Below are positions 22,391 through 34,252 of a stretch of DNA of 64,000 nucleotides, one piece after another (position 1 is the stretch's first letter; every line of letters begins with the position of its first letter). The notes beneath the pieces are model-generated. The model ran no database searches, was not told where the DNA came from, and saw nothing but the letters and a program-made list of their open reading frames with translations. The translations under genes were made by a program, and so were the position numbers. This DNA comes from Flammulina velutipes (Eukaryota; Basidiomycota; Agaricomycetes; Agaricales; Physalacriaceae): NCBI GenBank assembly GCA_011800155.1, contig CM022368.1, forward strand, positions 4,154,001 to 4,218,000, given 5' to 3'.

Positions 22391-23513
22391 CTATGGCCCA
22401 AAAGAGGATGAGAGACTACGACGTACACCAGTACTATACGGGCACAAAAACATCTGCAGGAAAACCACCCCAAGGCTAAAGATATCCGCTGCATGAGCAG
22501 AGTAATACGCGCGGCCATCCCGTATCTCCGGCGCGATGTAGCCTGGAGTGCCCCGCGGGCCTCCGTCCAGTATCCCAGAACAAACCTCTGCTATGCCAAA
22601 GTCAACAAGGACTATGTGGCCGGTTTGGGAGATCATGATGTTGTCAGGCTTGATGTCACAGTGAAAGCAGCCATTCAAGTGTAGGGCTTCAAGAGCGAGA
22701 GTCTGGATAGGTCGTCAGCAACGGAAACACAATTATTGAGAGATGACGAACCAGTTCAGCAGCTTTGAGTTTGAATTCCGCGAGAGGCATCGTCATTTCG
22801 TCGTGTCCAAGGTCCTCGAGTCTATCAGCAAGAGATATCGGGTACAGCGGCTGAAAGAAGAAGAAAGAACAGAAAAGTCAGAAAACAGCATTTAGAAACA
22901 ACGCAAGACGTACCATCACCGTATAGAAGAAACGATAATCCTGGAAGAAAGCCTCAATTTGCGGTAGGAAATTAGATCCAGTAGAATTGGCCAGGACAAG
23001 AGCCTTCCGTTCCTTCGATATGTCCGAAATGAAACCAGCCGCCGTGTTAATGCCTACAGCGACGGGAACATCGTCGATGAGGAAGCGTTCGCGGTTGATG
23101 ATTTTGATAGCCACCGCCCGTCCGTCTGTGTAGGCTTTCTTGACGGTACCAAAGGCACCTTTTCCAAGGACATCATTGAACCAGTATATCCTTCCCTCAA
23201 ACTCGATACTTTTGGCATTGTGAGGATTGAGTGGGGGTGGGGATTCCCGCCGGTGGCGGGTAGGTTGATGGCGCGTAGAATTTGCAGGAGCAGCGATAAC
23301 GGAAGAGCTGATGGGCGGTGGAAGGACCCGGGGACGATGGTAAGTGGTGGTAGGAGCAGGATACCCAGCCAATTGTACGGGGTGGCCAATAGGGCGCCCT
23401 TGAATGGCAGACTGGATTTGTTCCAGTGGCTGGAGCACTACCGCTGGCCTGTTGGGATCTTTGGGCGCACGACGACAACGGCGGAAAAAGCGCTGAGCGG
23501 AGAAGAAAGGCAT
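22391..23513 (-). CDS. Ser/Thr protein kinase with Pro-rich N-terminus, C-terminally shortened
   Basis: Exons 23513-22914, 22850-22752, 22702-22391 give 336 residues. The N-terminal 100 residues are Pro/Arg-rich and disordered. Kinase parts: DVLGKGAFGTVKKAY (Gly loop), AVAIKIINRE (ATP Lys), FHCDIKPDNIMI (catalytic loop, HCD so non-RD), LVDFGIAE (DFG), GTPGYIAPEI (APE), then ADIFSLGVVFLQMFLCP (F helix). Compared with the relative at 35.8-37.3 kb, the last 50 or so residues (RP-type Arg motif and tail) are absent. The frame ends soon after the F helix in either a spliced or unspliced reading. Loss of the C-lobe helices may destabilise the fold, so this may be a recent pseudogene. Confidence 0.72.
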
Positions 23514-23985
23514 TGGGAGGAGTGGTACCAGTGCAGAGGGAAGAGCGCCTTGAGCTCTTTAGCCGTATGAAAAGCCATTATATGAGAGAACGCCAGTCAA
23601 AGCACGCGTTTCCTTTGTTCATGATCGATGGCGAGGACAATGAGCCACTGCCACTGCGACTTGCAAACGCCCTTTGAATGCACGTGAGGTTAATTTTCGG
23701 AAATTACAAGGAGTCCAAGGAAGAAACATACCGTTGGTACATGCGCTATTTCCTGTCCTTTGACGTTCGTGGGATGCACGTTGAACGTTGTGGTATCCAT
23801 ACAAGGACCGGCAGGACGGGCCGAACCTATACCACATCTCTTCTCACTCCCTGTGGGATCCAGGTGGGATCTATACTAATCTATACCCCTTGATTGTACA
23901 CTGTTGGCTTCCCTCGCTGGTAAGGTGGAAATATGTTCACACACTATCAATTCCCTCCTTGTCATCGACGGCATCTTCCCTCGAA
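23514..23985. other. Divergent intergenic region
   Basis: About 470 bp separating the start codons of the kinase (minus) and the first P450 (plus). Contains no supported gene; a C-rich pyrimidine stretch lies close to the P450 start. Confidence 0.45.
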
Positions 23986-25904
23986 ATGACGCTAAGCGAC
24001 ATTTTCCTCATCGCTTTTACTATATGGCTAGTCTTCCTGCTCAAGCGCATCTTACTCGATGATGCGGTGAGCAACAGAATCTCCTAGGTAATAACCATCT
24101 TGGCTGAAATGTCGTCAGACGGGACATCTCCCCACAGCTGGACTGGGTATACCTGGGTTATCAGTGCTCGATATGATATGGTTCTTCTTTGACAGCCCCG
24201 GACTCATCCAACACGGGTACAAAAAGGTATGCAAGTAATGCGCGCCCTTGCTGAAACTCACCGTGACCCCGAAACCAGTACCCCGCTCAAGTCTTCCGAG
24301 TAGCACTCCCGAATCAATGGCTCGTCATCGTCGGGTCGCTCGAGCACATTGAGGAGATGCGTAAAGCACCAGAGGACGTTCTCTCCAAACAGGAAGGCGC
24401 TAACGAAGTCTCTCCCCCTCTTTTCAGCTGAGATCTATAAACCCCTGACGCTGATCACTGGCAGCTCCTACAAACAAAGTATACATTCGGCGACGCGTTC
24501 CTCACGTCTGTATACCACATCCCCATTATCCGGAACCAGCTCACAAAGAGTACACCTGCACTGTTCGAAGGCATTTTGGACGAGATCATAACGGCCATCG
24601 GCGACGTTTTCACAACCAAACTCAAAGGTTTGTCCCACATCCATTTCGTCCCGTCTTTTGGGCTGATTAACTTAGACGTTGATGGCTGGAACTCACTCCC
24701 CGCCGCACACTCCATAATACAAGTGGTAGCAAGAACTAGTAATCGTGTGTTCGTGGGTCTTCCAATGTGTGCGCACATTTTTTACTTGGCCTTGCCAATG
24801 TGAGCAACTCACATGTTACCACTTGCAGGCCGGCATCCCGAATTTCTAGACATCGGTATTCGGTTCACAGAAGACGTTGTTACGGCTGCCACATTCATCG
24901 AGCCATTCCCGACATTCATACGCCCGTACATGTCCTCTCTTCCGGCGAAAGACCCATGTTCACCATTGTATACTTAGGATCATAGCCCGCCCTTTTCACC
25001 AGATTCCCCGAGAGAGAAAACGATGCACTGAACTTTTAGAAGAGGAGATCCAAGGTCGTCTGAACACGTATAGAAAGACGGGAAAGATGGATAAGGTGGA
25101 TGTGCTCAGCTGGTTAATCGAGGACGCCCCGGGCGAAGAGCATCGCTCCATAATTGACCTCTCCATGCGGATTCTCTCGTTGAACTTTGTGTCGATCCAT
25201 ACGACCTCTTTGGTAGGTTCTGTTCATTCTTTTGATTAACATGACTCAATCAGTTCTGCAGACTTTTCTCCAAGCTTTGTTCCATCTAGCGGAGAACCCT
25301 GTCTACCAACAAATTCTCAGAGAAGAAATCGACGCGATTGTAGATTCGGACGGATGGACGTACGCTGGCATCAAGAAGATGGTCAAAGTTGACAGCTTTC
25401 TCAAGGAGGCTCAGCGGCTGAACCCTCTTGCGTGTGGTACGCGTCCACCGAGGTCTTCTCCGATGGTTTCTAACTTTTAGTTGTGTAGTCATGATGCAGC
25501 GCAGAGTGATGAAACCATTCGTATTTGCGTCTGGTGGCGTGGACGTCACCATACCGGAGGGTATGATCATGGCCGTGCCCATCTCCTCCATCCACGTCGA
25601 CCCGTCTATCTATCCCGACCCGCTAACCTTCGATCCATGGCGCTTCCTGGGCAAAGAACCACTAATAAAGACAAGCCGGACATTCATGGCTTTTGGACAT
25701 GGTCGAACGAGCTGTGTTGGCCGTTTCTTTGCGTCGGTAGAGATGAAGTTGATGTTGGCGAGGCTTGTTTGGGAGTTTGATTTGGGACTGCCGAAGGGGG
25801 AGAAGAGGCCGAAGAACTGGTGGATCGCTTCGCTGTCGATACCCAAACCAGGGGCGAAGATAATGTTGAAGAGACGCAATACTTTCAGTGGGCCGTTTAT
25901 TTAA
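23986..25904 (+). CDS. Cytochrome P450 monooxygenase, copy 1 (ent-kaurene-oxidase-like fungal group)
   Basis: Membrane-anchored haem-thiolate monooxygenase of the ER. Nine exons: 23986-24066, 24119-24226, 24279-24407, 24465-24627, 24676-24768, 24829-24925, 24978-25212, 25262-25436, 25489-25904; 1497 nt, 498 residues. An N-terminal anchor (FLIAFTIWLVFLLKR) is followed by the I-helix segment (LNFVSIHTTSLTFLQALF), the ExxR of the K helix (FLKEAQR), FDPWRFL (aromatic region) and the haem loop FGHGRTSCVGRFFA with the Cys ligand. The I helix lacks the usual A/G-G-x-D/E-T-T and shows SIHTTS, as in related fungal enzymes of the CYP68/CYP512-like type. Substrate unknown. Exon lengths match the other two copies closely. 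Confidence 0.9.
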
Positions 25905-26841
25905 TTAGTGTGGCCGAACGAGTACCGAAAAGCTGGAAGATCTTCTTGTAAATGTGATGTACTATATCACTTATGGTGATGCTGGTCGTAAATATGAACG
26001 GGTTTGCTCCGGATGAAGCACATATCGTAGGTACATACCAATGCATACTTTATTTCAATCTGAAACTTCGTTACGAGATATGAACTGGAACTATAGTCAC
26101 ATACCAGAGTCGATCAAAAAAGCGAATCCAGGAAAGAATTCGAACTAGGGAGCTCCCAAACGTTGGTAAAGATCATGAAAATGCCGGAACATGTACATAT
26201 AGTATATATACCGGTACCACTGTTCAATGCCTTACATTGATATTCCGCGCAAACACTAGGATACCAAAACACAGTTTATACAGAGTGATCGAGTCCGAAT
26301 AAGGAAGCGTCCGAATGAGGAAAAGGAAGAACGCGTGTGGCGCAGTGACTACAGATCCAACAATTACCGAGGAGGCCACAAGTAATATCTTGCTCGTTTC
26401 TAACGCTAAGAAATTCATTCAGATACAAAAAAGCTATTACCAACCTCACTGAGCTCATGAAGTGGGGGGGGGCCAACAGAGCACGATACGCCACAATGTG
26501 GAGTCATTTATTTCAAGCCACAATCAAACCAGATCACTGATGCTTCGACCGTAATTCTGGCCTACTTTGGAGTCTGAACACCACCAAGTATTTCATAATG
26601 TGGCGCAACACATATTAGATCCGATGCCATAGAAATTAAGGACTGGTTTCATTACGGAGCAGATAGCGAATAAGAGAGCAAACGAGAACGAGTGGGAAGC
26701 AGAGCAAGAGATACTAGTACATAGATAGGTAGGATTCGAGAAAGTGAGCGTGGTGGATGGTATAAATACAATATGTGAGGGATGATAATGATATGCTACA
26801 TGTCAGTTGATGTAACGATATATATGGTGTACAGTGCTGAT
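25905..26841. other. Intergenic region between convergent genes
   Basis: About 940 bp between the 3' ends of P450 copy 1 and the 325-residue conserved gene. AT-rich, with short runs such as g(8) near 26465; no gene or RNA recognised. Confidence 0.5.
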
Positions 26842-27868
26842 TTAGCATTTGAAGATTGGTTGCTTGGTCGGGGACTGGCGTCGTGCCTTGCGCACGGTAA
26901 CATGTAGAGTCGGGGGGTTGGGGCTGCCTCTGACGGGAACGGGGGAGCCGTAGACGCGAACGTAAACCTTCCTCCACGTCTCCCCGCCTTTGAGGACCGC
27001 CCCAACAGCGCGACACGGCTCCGAAGTGTACGCATCCAGATCCTTGTCCGTATCGACATCCGAAGGCTCGCTCTCAGCGAAAGAAGAGTCGGGGGTGTTG
27101 AGGCCTAGACTGGATGTAGAGGACGAAGCGGTGGATGATAGGTAGGAGGAAATGTCGACTGTTCCCTTTGGGAGTGTTTCTGGAAGGCCGAGAAGGAGGG
27201 GGAGGATGTCTTCTGGTTCTTCGTGGGCTTTGGGCGGGGCCGGGTTGGAATCGAGGGAGCGCCTTGCCCGTCTGCGGGGTTCTGCGCCTGCTTCTTCTTC
27301 TTCTTCGCGGGGGGCCCATTCTGGCAGGGCGCGTATGGTGAAAGGAAGGGGAAGCTGGTAGAACGATGAAAGCTCGCGGACGAGGCGGAGACGGTCGTCG
27401 ATTCCGGATGAGTCGGCGGTGGAAAAGGTGGCATCGGAGTTTGTGAAGAAGTGGTAGGATGCGGCGAGGACGTGGGCGGGATGGATAGGGAGAAGCAGGT
27501 CGGTCACGGTTAATGTTGATGTTGACATTTTACCGGTGGACACTAAAGAATAACGGTGGGTATCGTCTTCGAGATGTGGGAGCTCTTGTCGGTCGAAAGG
27601 GTTGTCGTAGTTCCAGTCGTGCATCTCCAACAGAGCCTGGAGTGCGGGGAGTGTGGGAAGCAGAGCATGGTCGCCTGTGCGTAAGGCTTCCGTGAGCTCA
27701 GCAGACAAGATTGCCGTGCTCTTAAAGTTGGATGCAGTAGACAGGCCGCGGGGCTCTAATCCCCAGTAAAACTCGAGCTTGTGAACCTGCGAGATGTTGA
27801 ATAAAATTGACGCCCGCATTATGTGGGCGACTCACCTCTTTAGCCCGGGGTGAAAAGTGATACTCCAT
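26842..27868 (-). CDS. Conserved hypothetical protein, 325 residues
   Basis: Two exons, 27868-27836 (MEYHFSPRAKE) and 27786-26842, 978 nt. The start was chosen because the first exon joins in frame to VHKLEFYWGLEPRG, while the alternative ATG at 27819 lies inside the intron. The first 140 residues look folded (LTEALRTGDHALLPTLPALQALLEMHDW, HPAHVLAASYHFF). The middle is acidic and Arg-rich (EEEEEAG...RRRARRS), then a Ser/Asp-rich region and a basic C-terminus (VTVRKARRQSPTKQ). I do not recognise the family. It sits inside the P450 group without an obvious link to it. Confidence 0.72.
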
Positions 27869-28440
27869 CGATATAGTTAGGACGCGTCGGTGAGATCAAC
27901 AGAGAGAGGTGGGTTTCCGAAGAGGATGTCCAACCCGAAGAGGGGGATAAGCTAAAGACGCGACGGAGAGAACGCGACTTATGTATGTAAACCCATCAGT
28001 GATGGTCTGCCTCGTGCCCCATTATTCCCAATGGGGTAATTCCATCAATGATGGGGACAATTGATTCTGACGATTTGTACAATGGGTCTGCTATAGCGCA
28101 CAACAATGGTATGTACATGCTGAAGCTAGCATTGTTCACTTATCGCTGAGCGCAGGCTTCCTAGCAACAACAGGATATCTCCGAGTCGAGATGGATTTCA
28201 CAAGTTTGTTTCCATTACCCTACAGGGTTCCGGCCCTCCGGCAGATCCTCAAAATCTAGATTACTGATTATTGCGCCACTGCTTCTTCGCAGGGAAAGTA
28301 TGATCTTCGTATGTAAAATGGATATACACTTCACGGTAAGGACTGTATCTTGTCTCTAAACTAATGGTGAATAATGATATCGTCCATCCAAAAATCCAGT
28401 CTACGTCAATTAGCCCAAGCATGGGGGTATCTGGCGTCAA
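27869..28440. other. Intergenic region
   Basis: About 570 bp upstream of the conserved hypothetical gene and downstream of P450 copy 2. A partial direct echo (gtgatggtctgc... and aatgatggggaca) lies around 28000-28055. No gene recognised. Confidence 0.45.
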
Positions 28441-30315
28441 CTAATTAAAATTAGTACGTCTCCTCAGCAAAATCTTCGTTCCCGGTGTCGGCACAGACAT
28501 CGACGCAATCCACCAGTTCTTCGGCTTCTTACCCTCGCTCCCGGGAACCCTCAAGTCAAACTCCCACACCAACCTCGCCAGCATCAGCTTCATCTCCAAC
28601 GAAGCAAAGAACCGTCCCGGGCAGCTTGTGCGTCCATGTCCAAAGGTCAGGCACGTCCTCGTCGTCTGCACCATCTGCTCCTTCTCCAGGAATCGCCATG
28701 GTTTAAAGTCCAGTGCATCAGCATAGTTGGCGGGATCCATCTGGACAGATGATATTGGCACGGCGAGGGTTATCCCAGCGGGAATGGCTGTGGATGTACC
28801 ACCAGAAACGAAAGTGTAGGGTTTTAATACCTTGCGCTGAATCATAACTGGATGGCAGGTAAGCAGAGGAGACGCGTCTGATGGAGAGGAGAACGTACTA
28901 CAAGCGAGGGGGTTCACGCGTTGGGCCTCTTTCATAAAGCTATCAAGTTTGAGCATCTTCTTGATTCCGGTGTTCGTCCAGCCTTCTGCCTCCACCACAT
29001 CCTCGACCTCTTTCCGCAAAATCTCCTGGTACGAAGGTTCCTCTGCTAGGTGTAGTAAAGCTTGGAGGAAAGTCTACGCTCCTCAGTGAATGATCGCGGT
29101 CGAGTAAAGTGGACTTACGAGCGACGTGGTATGGATCGACGCAAAATTCAACGTAATGACTCGCATCGCCAGATTGAAGACTGAGCGTTCGTCGTCATCC
29201 GGAGCATCCTCGATCATCCAGTTGAGCATGTCCACCTTGCTGCCTTTGCCCTTTTGATCGTATTCGTTTAGACGCTCGCTAATTTCGCTTTCCAATATCT
29301 CTGCGCATCGTTTCTGGGCAAAGAGGATTTGAGGGAACAGACGGGCGATGAACCTATGGGGTTTGAGATAAGTCGCGTTGGGGGAGCGACATTGAGAACT
29401 CACGGGCGAATGAATTGCGGGAAGGGCTCGATAAAGGTCGCGGCCATGACCACACTTTCTGTGTAGCGTGTATTGATGTTCAAAAATTCTTCATCGCGAC
29501 CTAGAGCCTCCTCAGTGCCTTGGAAAGCTGGGCAAAAAAAGAGAATTCATACACATAGGGAGGCCGACAAAGGCCCGGTTACTGGCTCTTGCTATCACGT
29601 TCATCACAGATGGTATGGCCGGGAACGACACCCATTCATCTGGGGGAAGATCAGGAAAGGGAGGGCAACGGGAAATGATGCGACGGACGGGATTTCTGGA
29701 TGTGACGGGAGAAGACGTCGCCTAGCGAGGCGATGACTTCGTCGACGGTGTCCTCGAACATGATAGGGAGGCTCTTTGTGAACTGGTTGCGAATTATGGG
29801 GATGTGGTATAGACTATTATGGAAGCCGTCGCGGAGGGTATACGGTGCTTGGAGCAGCTGCGGTTGCAAGTTAATAATAAAAATGAAGAAGGAAAAAGTG
29901 CGAACCTCGCTGGTGGCCTCTGGGCCGGATATGGACTCCTCTGAAGCGCGACGCAGCTCCTCGACGTGTTCAGGAGCCCCGACAATGACCAGCCATTTGT
30001 TGGGGAGAGCGACGCGGAACATTTGGTTGGGATACTGCGCGTATAAATTAGTACCCCTCGTAAACGAGAACGAGGGATACCGTACCTTTCTGTAACCATA
30101 CTCCAGCAGTCCGCGCGCGTCGAAGAAGAACCATAAAATATCGATAACAGCCAGGCCTGGGATGTTGAGGCCACACGTTGGCAAATGGGATGTCTGTAAT
30201 AATTGTGGTAAGTATTTGTTGGTGCAGCAAAGGGCAATATTACTGGGTCACCAAGGATAACAGCTTTTAGCATAAAGGCCAGCCATATCGCGAAAGCTGC
30301 GACCACGTATGACAT
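28441..30315 (-). CDS. Cytochrome P450 monooxygenase, copy 2
   Basis: Nine minus-strand exons: 30315-30244, 30193-30086, 30034-29906, 29857-29689, 29639-29553, 29500-29404, 29353-29119, 29073-28899, 28847-28441; 1479 nt, 492 residues. The start MSYVVAAFAIWLAFMLKAV gives an N-terminal anchor of the same kind as copies 1 and 3; an upstream in-frame ATG (30399) would add a Thr/Arg-rich leader and is less likely. Conserved text: LNFASIHTTSL (I helix), FMKEAQR (K helix), FKPWRFLEKEQ and haem loop FGHGRTSCPGRFFA with Cys. Exon 4 ends six bases later, and exon 5 six bases shorter, than in copy 1, as in copy 3, so copies 2 and 3 are the closer pair. Likely ER membrane oxidase; substrate unknown. Confidence 0.9.
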
Positions 30316-30702
30316 TGGTGGAAGTTGGAGGAAGAGAAAGAGAAAGAGCGAGAAGTACGAAATTATGACGGCGCGGTGTTTGGTGGCCCAACGCGTCATG
30401 GCGTTTCAAATAGCCTCGAACCGCTGGGCATTCCTATTCAGGGAAGAGTGCCCTTGCACGTCTGTCAATTATTGCAGATTTCCGTTGAACGCTGTGGATC
30501 GTTGTGGGCGGCCATAAGTCCTGCAGTGAGTGTCGTAGAGAGAAATGAGTAAGCCTCGCATTTGACATACACCGATGATGACCGCTGCCTTCAATGCCGT
30601 TGCCTTTTCGGCTTGATATTTCCAATTTGAGCGCAATACGGCCCAGATTCCGGTCCCTTGATCGTGGCGTAAATTAAGGACTGTCGCTATATTTACAATA
30701 AC
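30316..30702. other. Intergenic region between tandem P450 genes
   Basis: About 390 bp, upstream of P450 copy 2 and after the stop of copy 3. It must hold the copy 2 promoter. No TATA box stands out. Confidence 0.45.
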
Positions 30703-32611
30703 TCAAATACCCCGCCTCCGCAATAGAACCTTTGCCCCTGGCTTTGGTATCGACATCGATGCAATCCACCAGTTCTTCGGCCTCTTCCCCCCAGGAAGCT
30801 TCAGGTCAAACTCCCACACCAGCCTCGCCAGCATCAACTTCATCTCCACAGACGCAAAGAACCTCCCCGGACAGCTTGTTCGTCCATGTCCGAAAGACAA
30901 GAATGTCCGAGTTGTCTGGACCAACTGTTCCTTCTCAGTAAAGCGCCATGGATCAAATTCGATAGCATCAGTATAACTGGATGGGTCGAGGTGAACGGAG
31001 GAGATGGGGACGGCCATGATCGTACCCTCCGGTATGGTGACATGCGAGCTACCAGACGTGAATGTAAATGGCTTCATCGCTTTGCGCTGCATCATAACTA
31101 AAGGCATGGGATTGGTAAGAGAAGGAATGACAATAAGAATACGACATACTACACGCAAGAGAATTCAGACGCTGAGCCTCCTTGAGAAAACTGTCAATCT
31201 TGTTCATCTTCTTAACACCCGCGTTCGTCCATCCGTCCGATTCCACAATAGCATCGACTTCTTCTCTGAGATCCCGTTGGTAAGAGGGACTCTCCGCTAA
31301 GTAAAATAATGCCTGGAGAAATGTCTAACAATCACGTTGTCTCAATATATGGATAGACAGACGTATGGAGGCTGGGACATACCAAAGACGTCGTATGGAT
31401 CGACGCAAAGTTCAACGCAAGAATCCGCATCGCGAGGTCGAACATCGAGCGCTGCTCTTCTCCCGGCGCGTCCTCGATTAACCAACTGAGCATATCCATC
31501 CCATCACTCTTCCCCGTCTTTTCGTAAGCCGTCAAACGACTCTGGATCTCCTCTGTCAGGATCTCAGTGTATCGTTTCTTCTCCCGTGGAATTTGACGGA
31601 AAAGACGGGTTATGAAGCTATACTCTCGTAAATATGGGAATGGAGAATCGAAGAGAATGGTACGAACGGGCGAATGGATGTCGGAAATGGTTCAATGAAC
31701 GTTGCAGCCGTGACGACGTCTTCCGTGAACCGGATACCAATATCCAGAAGTTCAGAGTGCCGACCTGGAAATATCATATAGACATTGAGCTTCTCAATAC
31801 CACTGGTAAAGACTAGATGTATCACCTACACAGTGGGAGGCCAACGAAAACACGATTGCTAACGCGCGCTACCACCTGCATCACAGAATGCGCAGCGGGG
31901 AATGATACCCAATCGCCTAAACATCGTCAAAGGATACCCGAACGTCAAAACCCAAAAAAAAGACAAACCAGTTTTGTGAACTTGCTGCGTGAAAACATCA
32001 CTGATGGCAGACATAACCTCATCCGCGACACCTTCGAACATGAGAGGCATATTCTTCGTGAGCTGGTTCCGAATGATCGGGATATGGTATAGTGACTTGA
32101 GGAATGTGTCCCCGAAGGTATGTTCTGTTTGCAATAGCTGTTGAATATCATATCAGCGTCAGTCTTCAAGTTTGTGAACACCCATACTTCGCTGGTGGCT
32201 GCCTGGCCGGATAGAACATCATCTGGTGCTTTACGCATCTCCTCGATTAGCTCGGGAGCCCCAACGATTATTAACCATTGGTTCGGGAGGGCGACTCGGA
32301 ATATTTGGTTCGGGTACTGTCATAACTTCAATCAATCATAGAAATATTCGGTTTTGGGGGAAAGAGCATTACTTTAGTGTATCCATGCTGGATGAGTCCC
32401 CGTGCGTCAAAGAAGAACCATATCATGTCCAGGATTGAGAGACCAGGTATACCAAGCCCGGCGGTGGGGACGTGTTCCGTCTGTTGGCATTCGTCAGTAC
32501 TCAGAACTTCAAGATGCGTATCATGGTTCCTACTAGATCACGGACAAAGAAGCGCCTGATAAAGAAGGCCAGCCATATAGTGAAAGCGACCAAGGCAGCT
32601 GCACTTAGCAT
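30703..32611 (-). CDS. Cytochrome P450 monooxygenase, copy 3
   Basis: Nine minus-strand exons: 32611-32534, 32480-32373, 32316-32188, 32137-31969, 31916-31830, 31764-31668, 31617-31383, 31324-31150, 31097-30703; 1473 nt, 490 residues. N-terminal anchor LVAFTIWLAFFIRR, I helix LNFASIHTTSL, K helix FLKEAQRLNSLAC, aromatic region FDPWRFTEKEQ, haem loop FGHGRTSCPGRFFA. The segment LPGGKRPKNWWIASMSIPKPGAKVLLRRR near the C-terminus is nearly the same in all three copies. Tandem with copy 2 on the same strand, 387 bp apart. Probably a recent duplicate; all catalytic elements are intact. Confidence 0.9.
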
Positions 32612-33330
32612 TTCGGTGGAAGAGGGACGAAAACAAGGTGTGCGAGCGTGTTTCCCCTTAAGCTTTAGGATTACCGTCTTGCCGACCGACAAGTCAACAA
32701 TGACGGTGCTAGCCTACAAAATCAAGGGGTGAGAATCCTGCATTCTAACACTTTCAATTTGAGAACATGTAACATTATCCGATGTCTATGTCAGGACGAC
32801 ACGGCTGTGAGAGTATAGATAAAAGCGTATGGGGAAGTCATGGAGAGAGAGGACTGATCGGGCCGACCTTCCGATCTTCTCACCACCATTGACCTTGACA
32901 GCTTTCAATTACTTAGATGCACTGAATGGCACTCCATATCAGTGGCGCAGAACAGCTACAAGGATAAGATTGATCTACTGTTGTCGGCTGCTCTCTCACT
33001 GCACGGCTACGTTTACATCCAAGTTGGCAATTTACTACAGTCTACAGACTACCTTCAGGTCACGGCGCTTCACACATTCAATCTCCCGCGTTTTCGCTTG
33101 GTCACCTCTAGAAAGAATACTACGATGAAGATTGCTTCCGATCTGACACACACCGCAAACAAAGGTCTTTGCGCCACTCGAGTCGCCACTCTACAAAACA
33201 TGGCCACATGCCCGATTTGTTCTCTTTGATTTTCGAAGACGACAATAAAAGGCAATGCATCTTCGCGCGCTTGATTCTTAGTTTCCCTCCCACCTCCCAC
33301 TCTCACCCAAACCGACTACCCAAAACTACA
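32612..33330. other. Intergenic, divergent
   Basis: About 720 bp between divergent starts of P450 copy 3 and a hypothetical gene. Open frames in it (32829-33229) lack recognisable motifs. Confidence 0.45.
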
Positions 33331-33816
33331 ATGCTCAGTGAATGCCCAAACTGTGGCGTCTGCATATCGGTGGAGCTAAAGACGGCACCTAAGCTTAAAC
33401 AGGAAGTTCTCGAGCCCGCGGATAGCAGAGACCGCGCCACTCACCAATCACCTGGGGACTCATCTCTTCCTCTTCCCCCTCGTACCACGAAGCCAGCGTC
33501 CGCACCAGATGCGCGCGAGTCCCCACGGCGCAGAGATCGCACCCACTCGAAAAGGAAACGGTCCCCTTCCCTCTCTGTCGAGCGCGCCACAGGCGACCTC
33601 GAGCTTTCACCCCCAAAGAAGAAGAAGGTCATCTCCGAAAACTCTTTGAGCTCGTCCCCGTCTCCCTCTCCTTCATCTACGATACTTCAGAATTCTCCCG
33701 ACCTCATCTCGAGATTCGTGGCAGCTGCAGAACCTACCTTTACCGTTAGTAAACCTCTTCCGAAGGGCCTGAAGTTCAAGAAGGATAAGACGGGGTCCAA
33801 GGCTTCCCAACATTGA
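33331..33816 (+). CDS. Hypothetical Ser/Pro/Lys-rich protein, 161 residues
   Basis: Single-exon frame from ATG 33331, within a frame open from 33169. The N-terminus MLSECPNCGVCISVE has a CxxCxxC cluster that could bind a metal. The rest is low-complexity and charged (RRRDRTHSKRKRS, PPKKKKV resembling a nuclear import signal, then Ser/Pro repeats) and ends KGLKFKKDKTGSK. Suggests a nuclear disordered protein. No family recognised. Confidence 0.5.
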   Translation: MLSECPNCGVCISVELKTAPKLKQEVLEPADSRDRATHQSPGDSSLPLPPRTTKPASAPDARESPRRRDRTHSKRKRSPSLSVERATGDLELSPPKKKKVISENSLSSSPSPSPSSTILQNSPDLISRFVAAAEPTFTVSKPLPKGLKFKKDKTGSKASQH

Positions 33817-34208
33817 TTTGCCCTTACTTATATTTTTTCTATGTATAGGATACCACCGTGGTTATATCTCCTTCTACTTACTATGTAACACCCCAAAGTC
33901 GCGATACATTCGTGTGCAATCACAAAAATCTCGAAATCCTATATCCTCATCCCAGTTCTATTGGATCGACGCTAAACGATATCTATTACGTAGATCTGTG
34001 GCGCAGTGAGAATATTCGGTCCGGAGAGATCAATATTTGAACCGAACTTACCGGGCCGACAAGCGAAATTGCTCTTACTCTTCTTCTGATCGTTGCTCTC
34101 GGATGCATATGCATAGTCCATACATCCGCCAAGTTCAAGGCCAGTCTTGTCCGTGCCCTCCTCAACGCGAGTAAAAGTATCTGCCGCTCCCAGACCGCTC
34201 CCATAAAT

Positions 34209-34216
34209 TATAAATA
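34209..34216 (+). promoter_or_regulatory. TATA box of the aspartic protease gene
   Basis: TATAAATA lies 37 bp ahead of the ATG at 34253, close enough to imply a short 5' leader. The stretch 33817-34208 between the hypothetical gene and this box holds no supported gene. Confidence 0.5.
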
Positions 34217-34252
34217 CCTGTTGCAGCCTACTCACTCTTTAGTTTACTCGCC

